Assembly (NCBI GenBank): GCA_027492445.1
Contig: JAPUES010000150.1
Span: 1 to 12,120 of the forward strand
Direction of reading: 5' to 3'
From: Sporomusaceae bacterium
GTDB taxonomy: Bacteria > Bacillota > Negativicutes > DSM-13327
Length of the DNA stretch: 12,120 nucleotides
Shown here one piece after another: positions 1-6,130 of the stretch. The notes under the pieces were generated by a model. That model was given only the letters and a program-made list of their open reading frames with translations, was not told the DNA's origin and did no database searches. The first letter of the stretch is position 1; each line of letters opens with the position of its first letter. Position numbers and translations under genes: made by a program.

Positions 1-1
1 G

Positions 2-391
2 GCTAAAGTTATTTTGGATAGTTTACGCCAAGTGTGCGCGCAGTACGGGGTATATCTAGCAGTGCAGTGCTGTGAACATTTAAATCGGGCATTGGTGATT
101 GAAGAACAGGCTAAAGAGCGTTATGGCCTAGAACAAGTCATGGTAGTGCCGGTAGCAACAGCAGGCGGGGCTCTCGGAGCGCAAGCTATGGTTGACTTTG
201 AATGTCCAGTAGTGGTCGAAAGTATTAAAGCTCATGCGGGTTTAGATGTCGGCAGTACGCTAATTGGTATGCATCTTAAAGCCGTTGCTGTTCCCCTGCG
301 TTTAACGCAAAAAAAGATTGGACAAGCATTTGTTACAGCAGCTCGTACTCGACCTAAACTCATTGGCGGACCACGAGCTGTTTATCAATAA
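2..391 (+). CDS. UPF0340 (DUF436, YwlG-like) family protein, 5' end cut by window
   Basis: The reading frame is open from the first bases of the window to a TAA at 389-391, giving 129 residues, so the gene starts upstream; a TTG at 14 inside the frame is not a credible start. Family members are about 180 residues, so roughly 50 N-terminal residues are missing. The visible part carries stretches I recognise from B. subtilis YwlG: QCCEHLNRALVIE (about residues 22-34 of this fragment), VVPVATAGGALG, IKAHAGLDVGSTLIGMHLK, and the C-terminal ARTRPKLIGGPRAVY. The biochemical function of the family is not established. The gene lies 63 nt before glyA, the same neighbour as in Bacillus, and is probably co-transcribed with it. 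Family call is firm; function unknown. Confidence 0.9.
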   Translation, partial: AKVILDSLRQVCAQYGVYLAVQCCEHLNRALVIEEQAKERYGLEQVMVVPVATAGGALGAQAMVDFECPVVVESIKAHAGLDVGSTLIGMHLKAVAVPLRLTQKKIGQAFVTAARTRPKLIGGPRAVYQ

Positions 392-400
392 ATTTTAAAA

Positions 401-425
401 GAGGCGACTTATAAGGTACCGCCTC
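401..425 (+). repeat. Short inverted repeat between the UPF0340 gene and glyA
   Basis: GAGGCG at 401-406 pairs with CGCCTC at 420-425 around a 13-nt loop. There is no T-run after it, and it lies shortly upstream of the glyA ribosome binding site (GGGGGA near 440-444). It is a weak stem and not a convincing terminator. At most it marks an mRNA structure or a protein site between the two genes. Confidence 0.3.
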
Positions 426-454
426 GCAAATAAAAAGATGGGGGAAAATAATAC

Positions 455-1690
455 ATGAAAATACTTGCAGGTTTTGATCCAGAAATCTCTAAACTAATTG
501 ATTTGGAACTTCACAGACAACAAAATAAATTAGAACTGATTGCTTCTGAGAATTTCGTGAGTCAAGCGGTCATGGAAGCCCAAGGTTCTGTTTTGACCAA
601 CAAATATGCAGAAGGCTACCCAGGAAAACGCTATTATGGCGGCTGTGAACATGTAGATGGCGTGGAACAACTCGCAATTGATCGGGTAAAAGCAATTTTT
701 GGTGCTGAACATGCGAATGTGCAGCCCCATTCTGGTGCCCAAGCCAATACGGCAGTATACTTTGCCTTTTTAAAGCCAGGGGATACGATTTTAGGTATGA
801 ACTTGGCTCATGGTGGACATTTGACCCATGGCAGCCCAGTAAATGTCTCAGGTAAGTGCTTTAATATCGTACCTTATGGTGTAGATGAGGTTACGCATCG
901 CATTAATTATGATGAAGTAGCTGAACTTGCCAGAAAACATCAGCCGAAAATGATTGTCGCTGGTGCAAGTGCTTATCCTCGCATTATTGATTTTGAAAGA
1001 ATGGGACAAATTGCTCGGGAAGTTGGAGCATTGTTCATGGTAGATATGGCTCACATTGCTGGACTAGTAGCTGCAGGTGTACATCCTACCCCTATTGGAC
1101 ATGCTGATATTGTAACCACCACTACCCATAAAACCTTACGGGGACCTCGTGGCGGCGTAATTATGTGTCGCGCGGAACTCGCTCCTATTGTGGATAAAGG
1201 AGTATTCCCTGGTATGCAGGGCGGACCTCTTATGCACGTTATTGCTGCGAAGGCTGTGTCCTTTAAAGAAGCTTTGACAGATGAATTCCGTGCGTACCAA
1301 GAACAAATTGTTAAAAATGCTAGTGCACTTGCCAAGCGATTGATGAAACATGGTTTCACCCTGGTATCTGGTGGTACTGATAATCATTTAATCTTAGTAG
1401 ATTTGCGTCCGCAAAATATTACGGGTAAAGATGCTGAAAAACTGCTTGATAAAATAGGCGTGACTGTTAATAAAAATGCCATTCCTTTTGATCCTGCTAG
1501 TCCTTTTGTTACTAGTGGTATTCGTATTGGTACAGCAGCTCTTTCTTCCCGTGGCATGCAAGAAGTAGACATGGAAATTGTGGGAGATATTATTGCAATG
1601 GTGCTTAATAACCCAACTGATATTGCGACTCAAGAAGAAGCGGCTATCTTGATTGCCGATTTATGTAAAAAACACCCCTTATATGCGTAA
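455..1690 (+). CDS. glyA: Serine hydroxymethyltransferase (GlyA)
   Basis: Cytosolic PLP enzyme that interconverts serine and glycine while passing the one-carbon unit to tetrahydrofolate. The 411-residue product has the usual bacterial length. Visible landmarks are LELIASENFVS near the N-terminus, the NKYAEGYPGKRYYGG substrate/PLP region, VQPHSGAQAN, VDMAHIAGLVAAG, and TTTTHKTLRGPRGG, in which K226 is the expected PLP Schiff-base lysine. The C-terminal domain includes SGIRIGTAALSSRGM. The ATG at 455 has a GGGGGA ribosome binding site about 10 nt upstream. It sits between the UPF0340 gene and upp, a Firmicutes arrangement. No dedicated promoter or riboswitch is visible in the 63 nt before it, so it probably shares the upstream transcript. 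All key motifs are intact. Confidence 0.98.
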   Translation: MKILAGFDPEISKLIDLELHRQQNKLELIASENFVSQAVMEAQGSVLTNKYAEGYPGKRYYGGCEHVDGVEQLAIDRVKAIFGAEHANVQPHSGAQANTAVYFAFLKPGDTILGMNLAHGGHLTHGSPVNVSGKCFNIVPYGVDEVTHRINYDEVAELARKHQPKMIVAGASAYPRIIDFERMGQIAREVGALFMVDMAHIAGLVAAGVHPTPIGHADIVTTTTHKTLRGPRGGVIMCRAELAPIVDKGVFPGMQGGPLMHVIAAKAVSFKEALTDEFRAYQEQIVKNASALAKRLMKHGFTLVSGGTDNHLILVDLRPQNITGKDAEKLLDKIGVTVNKNAIPFDPASPFVTSGIRIGTAALSSRGMQEVDMEIVGDIIAMVLNNPTDIATQEEAAILIADLCKKHPLYA

Positions 1691-1720
1691 GTAAGATAAA
1701 GAAAGGCAGTTGATCATAGC

Positions 1721-2347
1721 GTGCAAGTAAAAGTAATTGAGCATCCTTTAATTCAGCATAAACTATCCATAATGCGGGATGTGAAAACAGGTACTAAGGA
1801 ATTTCGGGAATTATTAGAGGAAATTTCAATGTTGATGGCCTTTGAGATTACTCGGGATTTACCTTTGGTAGAAGTTGAAATTGAAACACCAGTGGTGAAG
1901 TGTAAATGTAAGACGTTAGCTGGTAAAAAATTAGGAGTAGTGCCTATTTTACGTGCGGGCCTCGGGATGGTCAACGGCGTGATACGTATTATTCCTGCAG
2001 CTAAAGTTGGCCATGTTGGCTTATATCGTGATCCAGAAACTCTGCAACCTGTAGAATACTATTGCAAATTGCCTAGTGATGTAGCGGAACGTGATTTTAT
2101 CGTCATTGATCCTATGCTTGCCACAGGCGGATCTGCTGTGGCTGCTATTTCTTTACTAAAAAGTAAAGGGGCAAAACATATTAAACTAATGTGTCTGGTA
2201 GCAGCACCTGAGGGTGTACGTCTCGTTAATGCAGAACATCCCGATGTAGAAATCTATACGGCTTCCGTTGATGAATGCCTAAATGACCATGGCTATATTG
2301 TGCCTGGTCTTGGCGATGCTGGTGACCGGATTTTCGGTACAAAATAA
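1721..2347 (+). CDS. upp: Uracil phosphoribosyltransferase (Upp)
   Basis: Pyrimidine salvage enzyme that makes UMP from uracil and PRPP in the cytosol. The product is 208 residues, the normal family length. The PRPP-binding loop DPMLATGGSA is at residues 130-139, GVVPILRAGLGM is near residues 70-81, and the C-terminal GYIVPGLGDAGDRIFGTK is the uracil-binding region. I take the GTG at 1721 as start because it gives the standard N-terminus (MQVKVIEHPLIQHKL) and no in-frame start lies just upstream. The ribosome binding site is weak and distant (AAAGGCAG near 1702-1709). It follows glyA by 30 nt and is the last gene before a strong terminator, so it ends the first transcription unit. Confidence 0.98.
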   Translation: MQVKVIEHPLIQHKLSIMRDVKTGTKEFRELLEEISMLMAFEITRDLPLVEVEIETPVVKCKCKTLAGKKLGVVPILRAGLGMVNGVIRIIPAAKVGHVGLYRDPETLQPVEYYCKLPSDVAERDFIVIDPMLATGGSAVAAISLLKSKGAKHIKLMCLVAAPEGVRLVNAEHPDVEIYTASVDECLNDHGYIVPGLGDAGDRIFGTK

Positions 2348-2371
2348 AGAGATTTTAATAAAATATGTAGT

Positions 2372-2407
2372 AAAAAAGAAGCACTGAATATTCAGGACTT
2401 CTTTTTT
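2372..2407 (+). terminator. Intrinsic terminator after upp
   Basis: AAAAAAGAAG at 2372-2381 pairs perfectly with CTTCTTTTTT at 2398-2407. Inside, after a 2x2 mismatch, CTGAAT (2384-2389) pairs with ATTCAG (2390-2395), although its tip must open to form a loop. The right arm ends in six T residues, and the left arm gives a T-run on the minus strand, so it could work in both directions. It lies 25 nt after the upp stop and separates the glyA-upp unit from the downstream operon. Confidence 0.9.
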
Positions 2408-2442
2408 ATTAGTATAAAATGTTGGGAAACAGTAAAATTACC

Positions 2443-2472
2443 TTGCAATTTCTCTTATTTGACTGGTATAAT
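2443..2472 (+). promoter_or_regulatory. Predicted sigma-A promoter for the paaK-ilv-leu operon
   Basis: TTGCAA (2443-2448) is a four-of-six match to the -35 consensus. An 18-nt spacer leads to a perfect TATAAT at 2467-2472. The TG at 2464-2465 gives an extended -10 (TGnTATAAT). Transcription would start near 2479, leaving a leader of about 135 nt before the paaK start codon. It lies directly after the upp terminator and is the best promoter candidate in the window. Confidence 0.75.
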
Positions 2473-2496
2473 GACCTAAAATGTTAGGAGATGTAG

Positions 2497-2526
2497 TTGC
2501 AATGAAGTGCTTTGTTCGTGTACAAT
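2497..2526 (+). promoter_or_regulatory. Possible second promoter, same architecture
   Basis: A second TTGCAA (2497-2502) is followed after 18 nt by TACAAT (2521-2526), repeating the geometry of the upstream promoter 54 bp further on. It has no TGn extension and its -10 is one base from consensus, so it is weaker. It may be a real tandem promoter or chance in AT-rich DNA. A further TATAAT at 2544-2549 has no convincing -35. Confidence 0.3.
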
Positions 2527-2540
2527 GGAACATGGCATGA
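2502..2540 (+). CDS. Candidate 12-residue leader ORF
   Basis: An ATG at 2502 preceded by AGGAG (2486-2490, 11 nt away) opens a 12-codon frame, MKCFVRVQWNMA, ending with TGA at 2538-2540. It lies in the leader transcribed from the promoter at 2443-2472. It contains only two Val and no Leu or Ile codons, and no terminator hairpin follows, so it does not look like a classical branched-chain amino acid attenuation peptide. It could be a small translated leader or chance; it also overlaps the possible second promoter. Confidence 0.15.
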   Translation: MKCFVRVQWNMA

Positions 2541-2580
2541 TTGTATAATATATCGGTAAAGGGTTGCACCTTGCATATTG

Positions 2581-2590
2581 TGTGGCCACA
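2581..2590. repeat. 10-bp perfect palindrome in the operon leader
   Basis: TGTGGCCACA reads the same on both strands. It lies 11-20 bases before the paaK ribosome binding site (AGGGGGA at 2601-2607) and downstream of the predicted transcription starts. It could be a repressor half-site pair or a small leader structure; ten bases alone are not enough to assign a regulator. Confidence 0.25.
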
Positions 2591-2612
2591 TAGCTAGCGT
2601 AGGGGGACTTAT

Positions 2613-3911
2613 ATGTACTGGAATAAGACAATTGAAACAATGGAACATACTGAAATGCAACAATTGCAAACCAAAAGACTCATTGCTGTGGTAGAGTATA
2701 TGTATCGTCAAGTACCTTTTTATCGGGAACGTATGCAGCAACAAGGTTTATTACCCCAAGATATCAACACATTAGAAGACATTAGCAAATTGCCCTTTAC
2801 AGAAAAACAAGATATGAGGGACAATTACCCTTATGGTTTGTTTGCTGTACCACCTAGCGAAATTGTTCGTATCCATGCTTCTAGCGGTACGACGGGTAAA
2901 GCGACGGTGGTTGGTTATACAAAACGGGATCTTGGTATCTGGTCAGAGGTTATGGCGAGGTCCTTAACGTCAGCAGGGGTTAATAATAAATCTTTTATTC
3001 AAATAGCCTATGGCTATGGTTTATTTACAGGAGGCTTAGGCCTGCACTATGGGGCAGAACTGGTAGGGGCTTCTGTTATTCCTGTTTCTAGCGGTAATAC
3101 CTCGCGGCAAATTTCCTTGATGACGGATTTTGGCACAACGGCATTAGCCTGTACTCCTTCCTATGCACTGCATCTGGCAGAAGCTATGAAGGATATGGGG
3201 ATTGATCCACGAAGTACGGGCCTCAAGGTTGGAATATTTGGTGCAGAACCTTGGTCCGATTCCATGCGCAGTGAAATTGAAGCCCAGCTTAATATTAAAA
3301 CTACGGATATCTATGGTCTTAGTGAAATCATCGGTCCAGGGGTTGCCTGTGAATGTCATGTGCAGCAGGGACTACATATTAACGAAGATCATTTTTACCC
3401 TGAAATTATTAATCCCCAAACGGGTGAAGTACTAGGCGAAGGGGAAAAGGGCGAATTGGTCTTGACCACCATTACCAAAGAAGGTATGCCGATGATTCGT
3501 TATCGCACCCGGGATTTAACCGTGCTAACTCGTGGTACCTGTTCTTGTGGACGGACTTTAGTACGGATGAACAAAGTCCTTGGACGCAGTGATGATATGC
3601 TCATTATTCGCGGCGTTAATGTTTTCCCATCCCAAGTAGAAAGTGTCCTTCTAAATTTAGGCGAAACATCTCCTCATTATCAGCTCATTGTGGATCGGGT
3701 GGGACATCTTGATACCTTGACGGTCATGGTGGAGATTTCAGAAAATATGTTCTCTGATGAAGTGCGACGGTTGGAATTATTAGAGAAAAAAATTCAGAAT
3801 GAGCTGGCTAGTGTCCTGAAAGTGTCGGCCCGGGTGCGTTTGGTGGCAGCCAAAACCCTAGAACGCAGTGAAGGTAAAGCTAAGCGGGTTATTGATAACC
3901 GGAAAATATAA
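2613..3911 (+). CDS. Phenylacetate-CoA ligase family (PaaK-type) acyl-CoA ligase
   Basis: Cytosolic AMP-forming ligase of the PaaK family that activates an aryl- or acyl-acid with ATP and CoA. Length is 432 residues, typical for PaaK. Motifs seen: the ATP/AMP loop SSGTTGK at residues 90-96, the adenylate-binding IYGLSE at 233-238, MPMIRYRTRD near residue 300, a CSCGR at 310-314, RGVNVFPSQVE, and a C-terminal EGKAKRV whose lysine (K422) is the expected adenylation lysine. The start ATG follows AGGGGGA by 5 nt. The gene heads the ilv-leu operon and is 17 nt before an ACT-domain gene; this ligase-ACT pairing is known from anaerobes, often near indolepyruvate oxidoreductase. The true substrate may be phenylacetate, indoleacetate or a branched short-chain acid, and it cannot be read from sequence. 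I therefore leave the symbol blank. Confidence 0.9.
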   Translation: MYWNKTIETMEHTEMQQLQTKRLIAVVEYMYRQVPFYRERMQQQGLLPQDINTLEDISKLPFTEKQDMRDNYPYGLFAVPPSEIVRIHASSGTTGKATVVGYTKRDLGIWSEVMARSLTSAGVNNKSFIQIAYGYGLFTGGLGLHYGAELVGASVIPVSSGNTSRQISLMTDFGTTALACTPSYALHLAEAMKDMGIDPRSTGLKVGIFGAEPWSDSMRSEIEAQLNIKTTDIYGLSEIIGPGVACECHVQQGLHINEDHFYPEIINPQTGEVLGEGEKGELVLTTITKEGMPMIRYRTRDLTVLTRGTCSCGRTLVRMNKVLGRSDDMLIIRGVNVFPSQVESVLLNLGETSPHYQLIVDRVGHLDTLTVMVEISENMFSDEVRRLELLEKKIQNELASVLKVSARVRLVAAKTLERSEGKAKRVIDNRKI

Positions 3912-3928
3912 GAAAAGGGGAATTATCA

Positions 3929-4360
3929 ATGATTATTCAGCAAATTTCAGTATTTCTTGAAAACCGACTGGGTACCTTAGCAGAAGTATTAGCAACCTTA
4001 AATGCAAATAATATTAACATTAGGGCCATGTCCGTTGCAGAAACTGCAGATTTTGGAATTTTACGCTTTATTGTAAATCATCCAGAGAAGGTTGCACAAA
4101 TTCTTAAAGAAGCCAATATTGCCGTAAAAATCACACCAGTATTAACCATGGTATTAGATGATAATCCAGGCAGACTACTGGAAAAAATACAAAAATTAAG
4201 TGATGCAGGTATCAATGTGGAATATTTTTATGCATTTGCGGTTGTTGGTACAGAAAAAGCCCGTATTGTAATAAAAGTAGATGCTTTAGAACAAGCACAA
4301 AAACTCATTGGTACGCAGGAACAAACACAAGAAAATGACGAAGCTGATTTCTACTGGTAA
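3929..4360 (+). CDS. Tandem ACT-domain protein, probable amino acid sensor
   Basis: A 143-residue protein made almost entirely of two ACT-like domains: residues 1 to about 68 (IIQQISVFLENRLGTLAEV, then NINIRAMSVAE) and about 70 to 130 (VLTMVLDDNPGRLLEKIQKL, then GINVEYFYAF). ACT domains bind amino acids and act as allosteric sensors. There is no catalytic or DNA-binding domain, so any effect must come through a partner protein. It starts 17 nt after the CoA ligase with a good AAGGGG site and ends 21 nt before ilvN, so it is translationally packed between them. Stand-alone ACT proteins of this type are often encoded beside PaaK-type ligases. A likely role is amino acid-responsive control of the ligase; the ligand is unknown. 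The tail (TQEQTQENDEADFYW) is polar and probably disordered. Confidence 0.85.
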   Translation: MIIQQISVFLENRLGTLAEVLATLNANNINIRAMSVAETADFGILRFIVNHPEKVAQILKEANIAVKITPVLTMVLDDNPGRLLEKIQKLSDAGINVEYFYAFAVVGTEKARIVIKVDALEQAQKLIGTQEQTQENDEADFYW

Positions 4361-4381
4361 ACAGTAACGGAGGTGAGGACA

Positions 4382-4924
4382 GTGGAGCATACCTTATCAA
4401 TTTTAGTACTTAACCATCCAGGAGTATTGGTGCGGGTGGCTGGAATGTTTGCCAGACGTGGTTTTAATATTGAAAGTCTGGCAGTGGGCGCTACTCATGT
4501 CCATGAATATTCTCGTATTACGGCTGTCATGAAAGGCAGCGAGGCCATGGTCGTGCAAGTTGCCAAACAACTCGAAAAATTAATTGAAGTGCGGGCCGTA
4601 GAGTTTTTACCAGGTAATGCTGCTGTCGTAAGGGATACTGCCATGATAAAAGTCAAGGCTGGTCGCGATAAACAACAAGAAGTGTTGCAATTAGCAGAGT
4701 CTTTTGGCGGAAAAGTGGTGGATATTTCAGAAGCGGCTTTAATTATCGAAGTAACGAGTGGTGAAAATAATACCGAGTCCTTAATCCAGGCCTTAACTCC
4801 TTATGGAATATTAGAGATGATTCGCACTGGTGTTGTTGGTCTCCAACGAGGAAGCAATAATATTTACCAAAAGGAAAAAAGTGAGTGTGGCGAGTTATTT
4901 GACAATTGCCAAATAACAGTATAA
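4382..4924 (+). CDS. ilvN: Acetolactate synthase small (regulatory) subunit IlvN
   Basis: Regulatory subunit that activates the IlvB catalytic subunit and gives valine feedback inhibition. I place the start at the GTG at 4382 (180 residues), not the GTG at 4373, because the ribosome binding site GGAGGTG (4369-4375) overlaps the earlier one and is 6 nt from the later. This start also aligns numbering with E. coli IlvH: N11, G14 and N29, positions tied to valine binding there, are present here as N11, G14 and N29. The ACT domain is residues 1-75 (NHPGVLVRVAGMFARRGFN), followed by the second ACT-like dimer domain and the usual ending RTGVVGLQRG. After that comes an extra tail of about 23 residues whose last codons form a 24-bp palindrome. 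Its catalytic partner ilvB lies about 5.7 kb downstream instead of next to it. Confidence 0.96.
   Translation: MEHTLSILVLNHPGVLVRVAGMFARRGFNIESLAVGATHVHEYSRITAVMKGSEAMVVQVAKQLEKLIEVRAVEFLPGNAAVVRDTAMIKVKAGRDKQQEVLQLAESFGGKVVDISEAALIIEVTSGENNTESLIQALTPYGILEMIRTGVVGLQRGSNNIYQKEKSECGELFDNCQITV
4894..4917. repeat. 24-bp near-perfect palindrome over the ilvN 3' end
   Basis: The left arm GTTATTTGACAA (4894-4905) and the right arm TTGCCAAATAAC (4906-4917) are reverse complements except for one position (A4902 against C4909). The outer 8 bp form an uninterrupted stem, and CAATTG lies at the centre. It encodes the last residues of IlvN (ELFDNCQIT) and lies 7 nt before the stop. No T-run follows, so it is not an intrinsic terminator. 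It could be a dimeric regulator site or an mRNA processing or stabilising hairpin ahead of ilvC. Confidence 0.8.
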
Positions 4925-5055
4925 AGTTTATAGGTAAAAGTGGGAAAACCGTCCCTTTTCGTCAGCAAGGCCTTATTTTTTGCAATATGGTGACTGCAAC
5001 AGGCACAGGGGCAGTTCAAAATAAAATAAAAGTGTATAACGAGGAGAGAATGAAT

Positions 5056-6048
5056 ATGAGTAAAATGTATTATGAATCAGATGCTAAGGTAGAATTAATT
5101 AAAGACAAGACAGTGGCAATTATCGGTTATGGTAGCCAAGGCCATGCTCATGCCCTAAATTTGCATGACAATGGTGTAAAAGTAATCGTTGGTTTGTATA
5201 AAGGTAGCAAATCTTGGGAAAAAGCGCAAAATGATGGCCTAACAGTTATGGAAGTAGCTGGCGCAGCAGCAGCAGCTGATATTGTTATGATTCTTCTTCC
5301 AGATGAAAAACAAGCAAAAATCTATAATGAACAAATTGCTCCAAACTTAAAACCAGGTGCGGCTCTAGCCTTTGCTCATGGTTTCAATATTCATTTTAAT
5401 CAAATCCTACCTCCTGCTGATGCTGACGTCTTTATGGTTGCTCCTAAAGGACCTGGTCACTTAGTACGTCGTGTATTTGCTGAAGGCAAAGGGGTTCCTT
5501 GTTTGAAAGCTGTTTACCAAGATGCTTCCGGCCATGCTGATGATTTGGCGTTAGCTTATGCTTGGGGTGTTGGCGGAACTAGAGCTGGTGTACTAACTAC
5601 TACTTTCCAAGAAGAAACAGAAACTGATTTGTTTGGTGAGCAAGCTGTTCTGTGCGGCGGTGCTACTGCTCTTGTAAAAGCAGGCTTTGAAACTTTAGTA
5701 GAAGCTGGTTACCAACCAGAAGTTGCTTACTTTGAATGTTTACATGAATTAAAATTAATCGTAGATTTGATGTATGAAGGCGGCATGGCCACTATGCGTC
5801 ATTCCATCAGCGATACAGCTGAATACGGTGACTATATGATTGGCAACCGTATTGTTACGGATGCAACAAAAGTAGAAATGAAAAAAGTGTTAACAGAAAT
5901 TCAAACAGGTGTATTTGCAAGAAATTGGATACTTGAAAACCAAGCCAATCGTCCTGAATTCTTAGCAATTAGACGTCGTGAGTCCGAGCATCAAATTGAA
6001 ACAGTAGGTAAAAAACTACGTGGCATGATGAGCTGGTTGAAGAAATAA
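5056..6048 (+). CDS. ilvC: Ketol-acid reductoisomerase (class I) IlvC
   Basis: Cytosolic Mg- and NAD(P)H-dependent enzyme that converts acetolactate to dihydroxyisovalerate and acetohydroxybutyrate to dihydroxymethylvalerate. The ATG at 5056 fits the GAGGAGA site (5041-5047, 8 nt away); the ATG at 5050 is too close. The product is 330 residues, the class I length. The Rossmann loop GYGSQGHAHA spans 24-33, H108 lies in FAHGF, and the metal ligands are D191, E195, E227 and E231. The NADPH-specificity loop reads GLYKGSKSW (46-54), with Tyr48 where Arg is usual. All 11 Arg codons are CGT (8) or AGA (3), with no CGG or CGC, unlike the neighbouring genes, which suggests strong expression. The 131-nt gap upstream and 136-nt gap downstream are the largest in the operon and both hold palindromes. 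Confidence 0.98.
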   Translation: MSKMYYESDAKVELIKDKTVAIIGYGSQGHAHALNLHDNGVKVIVGLYKGSKSWEKAQNDGLTVMEVAGAAAAADIVMILLPDEKQAKIYNEQIAPNLKPGAALAFAHGFNIHFNQILPPADADVFMVAPKGPGHLVRRVFAEGKGVPCLKAVYQDASGHADDLALAYAWGVGGTRAGVLTTTFQEETETDLFGEQAVLCGGATALVKAGFETLVEAGYQPEVAYFECLHELKLIVDLMYEGGMATMRHSISDTAEYGDYMIGNRIVTDATKVEMKKVLTEIQTGVFARNWILENQANRPEFLAIRRRESEHQIETVGKKLRGMMSWLKK

Positions 6049-6092
6049 ATTTTCATGAACTAAATAAGGTTTCTATAGAGACAGGAATAAGT

Positions 6093-6128
6093 ACGCAGTT
6101 CTTGGTGCTTGAGCACCTTGAACTGCGT
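6093..6128 (+). repeat. Strong 36-nt hairpin after ilvC
   Basis: ACGCAGTTC (6093-6101) pairs with GAACTGCGT (6120-6128). After a symmetric TT/TT internal loop, GGTGC (6104-6108) pairs with GCACC (6113-6117) around a TTGA loop. It starts 45 nt after the ilvC stop. The sequence after it (CCTCTCCC) is not T-rich, so this is not a standard intrinsic terminator, and leuA follows in the same direction. Best reading: a 3' stabilising or processing element for the ilvC part of the transcript, or a partial attenuator, or a REP-like repeat copy. Confidence 0.8.
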
Positions 6129-6130
6129 CC

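Noticed and set aside
401..425. Inverted repeat before glyA considered as a terminator.
   Set aside because: The stem is only 6 bp with a 13-nt loop and is not followed by a T-run; kept only as a low-confidence repeat.
2560..2573. AGGGTTGCACCTTG resembles the T-box consensus AGGGTGGnACCGCG.
   Set aside because: The mismatches include one of the two G residues that pair with the tRNA CCA end, and no specifier stem or terminator/antiterminator pair is present in the short leader.
2522..2648. 12-bp direct repeat ACAATGGAACAT at 2522-2533 and 2637-2648.
   Set aside because: The second copy is inside the paaK coding sequence, the flanks do not match, and a 12-bp repeat is expected somewhere in 12 kb by chance.
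5014..5040. TATAAC at 5035-5040 considered as a -10 for an ilvC promoter.
   Set aside because: It abuts the ilvC ribosome binding site, so a transcript starting there would lack it, and no -35 match lies at the right distance.
4906..5055. The ilvC frame stays open upstream to a TTG at 4906, which would add 50 residues to IlvC.
   Set aside because: There is no ribosome binding site at 4906, the extra residues do not resemble IlvC, and the ATG at 5056 has a well-placed GAGGAGA and gives the standard N-terminus.
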